Below, piece after piece: positions 63,436 to 64,000 of a stretch of 64,000 bases of DNA. Each line of letters opens with the position of its first letter. Position 1 is the first letter of the stretch. The notes below the pieces were generated by a model. That model was not told where the DNA came from. It was given only the letters and a program-made list of their open reading frames with translations, and searched no databases. Source of the stretch: an uncultured Methanobrevibacter sp. Its GTDB lineage: Archaea > Methanobacteriota > Methanobacteria > Methanobacteriales > Methanobacteriaceae. Where the stretch lies: contig NZ_CACXTS010000003.1 in NCBI RefSeq assembly GCF_902770715.1, positions 31,091 to 95,090 on the forward strand, in the 5' to 3' direction. The position numbers and the translations under genes are program-made.

Positions 63436-64000
63436 CGTAAACTAACTCAGATCCACTGTAAACATCAGTAACAGTCACATTATGTAAATCACAGTCACCA
63501 GTGTTGACAACAGTAATATTAAATGCAACAGTATCATTGATTACAACGAAATCAGTACCATTCAATGAAACTTTCTCAACAGTCATATTAGGACTGTAAA
63601 CAGTCATATTAGAACGAATATGAGAGTTAACTATAATAAATTCATATGAATTGTTATTAATTGTTGTATTATAATCACCCTCAATTAATTCTTTAATGGT
63701 ATAATTAATTAAAACACCTTGTTCATACTTATCAAAATCATAGAAAGTAAATTTCCAATCAGTAGATTTGTTTAAAGTAGCATTTTTTATGTTGTTACCG
63801 TTAGCATATAACATAACAGTAATATTATTTGGTCTAATACCATCAAAGTCATTGAAGTCATTCCAAACTTTCTCAACTGAAACGTTGACTAATTCAGGAA
63901 TATGAGTGTTATTTACAGTCCAATTACCTTTACCATCACTAGTAATATTAGCAGTATAATTAACAACAGCAGTCTCGTTAACAGAGTAAACAATCACAAC
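63383..64000 (-). CDS. Adhesin-like protein, N-terminal side fragment with Cna-B domain (runs off window)
   Basis: The frame is open to the right edge, so the start lies outside. From the edge it holds a beta-rich piece (VNYTANITSDGKGNWTVNNT), a Cna B-type domain (VSVEKVWNDFNDFDGIRPNN to YTIKELIEGDYNTT), then one NMTVEKVSLNGTDFVVIND repeat. The Cna-B type is familiar from Gram-positive adhesins. The frame ends at VWIKSGDVYW followed by TAA at 63383-63385; without the shift it would continue as TGNLTVGES in the next frame. Confidence 0.75.
   Translation of the reverse strand, partial: VVIVYSVNETAVVNYTANITSDGKGNWTVNNTHIPELVNVSVEKVWNDFNDFDGIRPNNITVMLYANGNNIKNATLNKSTDWKFTFYDFDKYEQGVLINYTIKELIEGDYNTTINNNSYEFIIVNSHIRSNMTVYSPNMTVEKVSLNGTDFVVINDTVAFNITVVNTGDCDLHNVTVTDVYSGSELVYVDHADKTVWIKSGDVYW

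Overview
The window is archaeal and almost certainly comes from a host-associated methanogen of the Methanobacteriales, most likely Methanobrevibacter. The pointers are low G+C; F420H2:NADP oxidoreductase (51931-52617); the archaeal shikimate-entry pair, ADH synthase and 3-dehydroquinate synthase II (56769-58699); a class I CCA-adding enzyme; pseudomurein-binding repeats with a transglutaminase-like domain (9258-11852); and a large DUF11/Cna-B adhesin-like protein at the right edge. Many genes have GGAGG/GGTGAT ribosome sites. Others look leaderless, with an AT-rich TATA-like box about 25-30 nt before the ATG. I see no rRNA, tRNA, CRISPR array, insertion sequence or replication origin.

Layout. 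1-3.8 kb: an acetyltransferase cut by the edge, a disulfide-type flavoprotein, a membrane-anchored M14-like protein and a GNAT protein. 3.8-9.1 kb: a minus-strand operon (cytidylyltransferase-Gfo/Idh fusion, class V aminotransferase, LicD, degenerate LicD). 9.3-11.9 kb: a pseudomurein-binding transglutaminase-like surface protein. 12.3-16.1 kb: a small acidic protein, then MarR and two tandem MFS exporters. 16.2-22.4 kb: a second LicD cassette (HisC-like PLP enzyme, GNAT, acyltransferase, LicD, 33-codon ORF, degenerate LicD). 22.7-33.5 kb: mostly housekeeping and membrane genes, including bacterial-type ung, dtd and sstT, an XpaC-like/zinc-ribbon/TelA operon and malate dehydrogenase. 33.6-44.7 kb: hydrolases, the GGGtGRT/IscU-like pair, NAD kinase, ferredoxin, flavoprotein, Cas4-like nuclease, NhaC antiporter and a PanE-like reductase. 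44.8-49 kb: a cluster of SseB-like small proteins around msrAB, ending at an Mrp ATPase. 49-53.2 kb: CoA-disulfide-reductase-like protein, CAT-like protein, npdG and DUF2284. 53.5-58.7 kb: an operon aroA'-aroB'-thpR-cca-MATE. 58.9-64 kb: a duplicated small-domain protein, a TPR protein and a frameshifted DUF11 adhesin running off the window.

How the genes fit together. The strongest candidate for an undescribed system is the pair of LicD cassettes flanking the surface-protein and efflux genes. Each couples a PLP aminotransferase to an intact LicD-type phosphotransferase with a TPR-like tail and to a second LicD homologue that has lost the catalytic aspartates. Each also has a member of the same two-part GNAT family close by. 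With the TagD-like cytidylyltransferase, this suggests synthesis, CDP-activation and transfer of a phospho-amino-alcohol (or similar) onto a surface glycan. Nearby acyltransferases, the pseudomurein-binding protein and the adhesin fit a cell-envelope theme. This model is inference from gene content. Other poorly understood sets are the GGGtGRT/IscU-like pair, the SseB-like cluster with its preceding inverted repeat and 20-codon ORF, and the XpaC/TelA operon.
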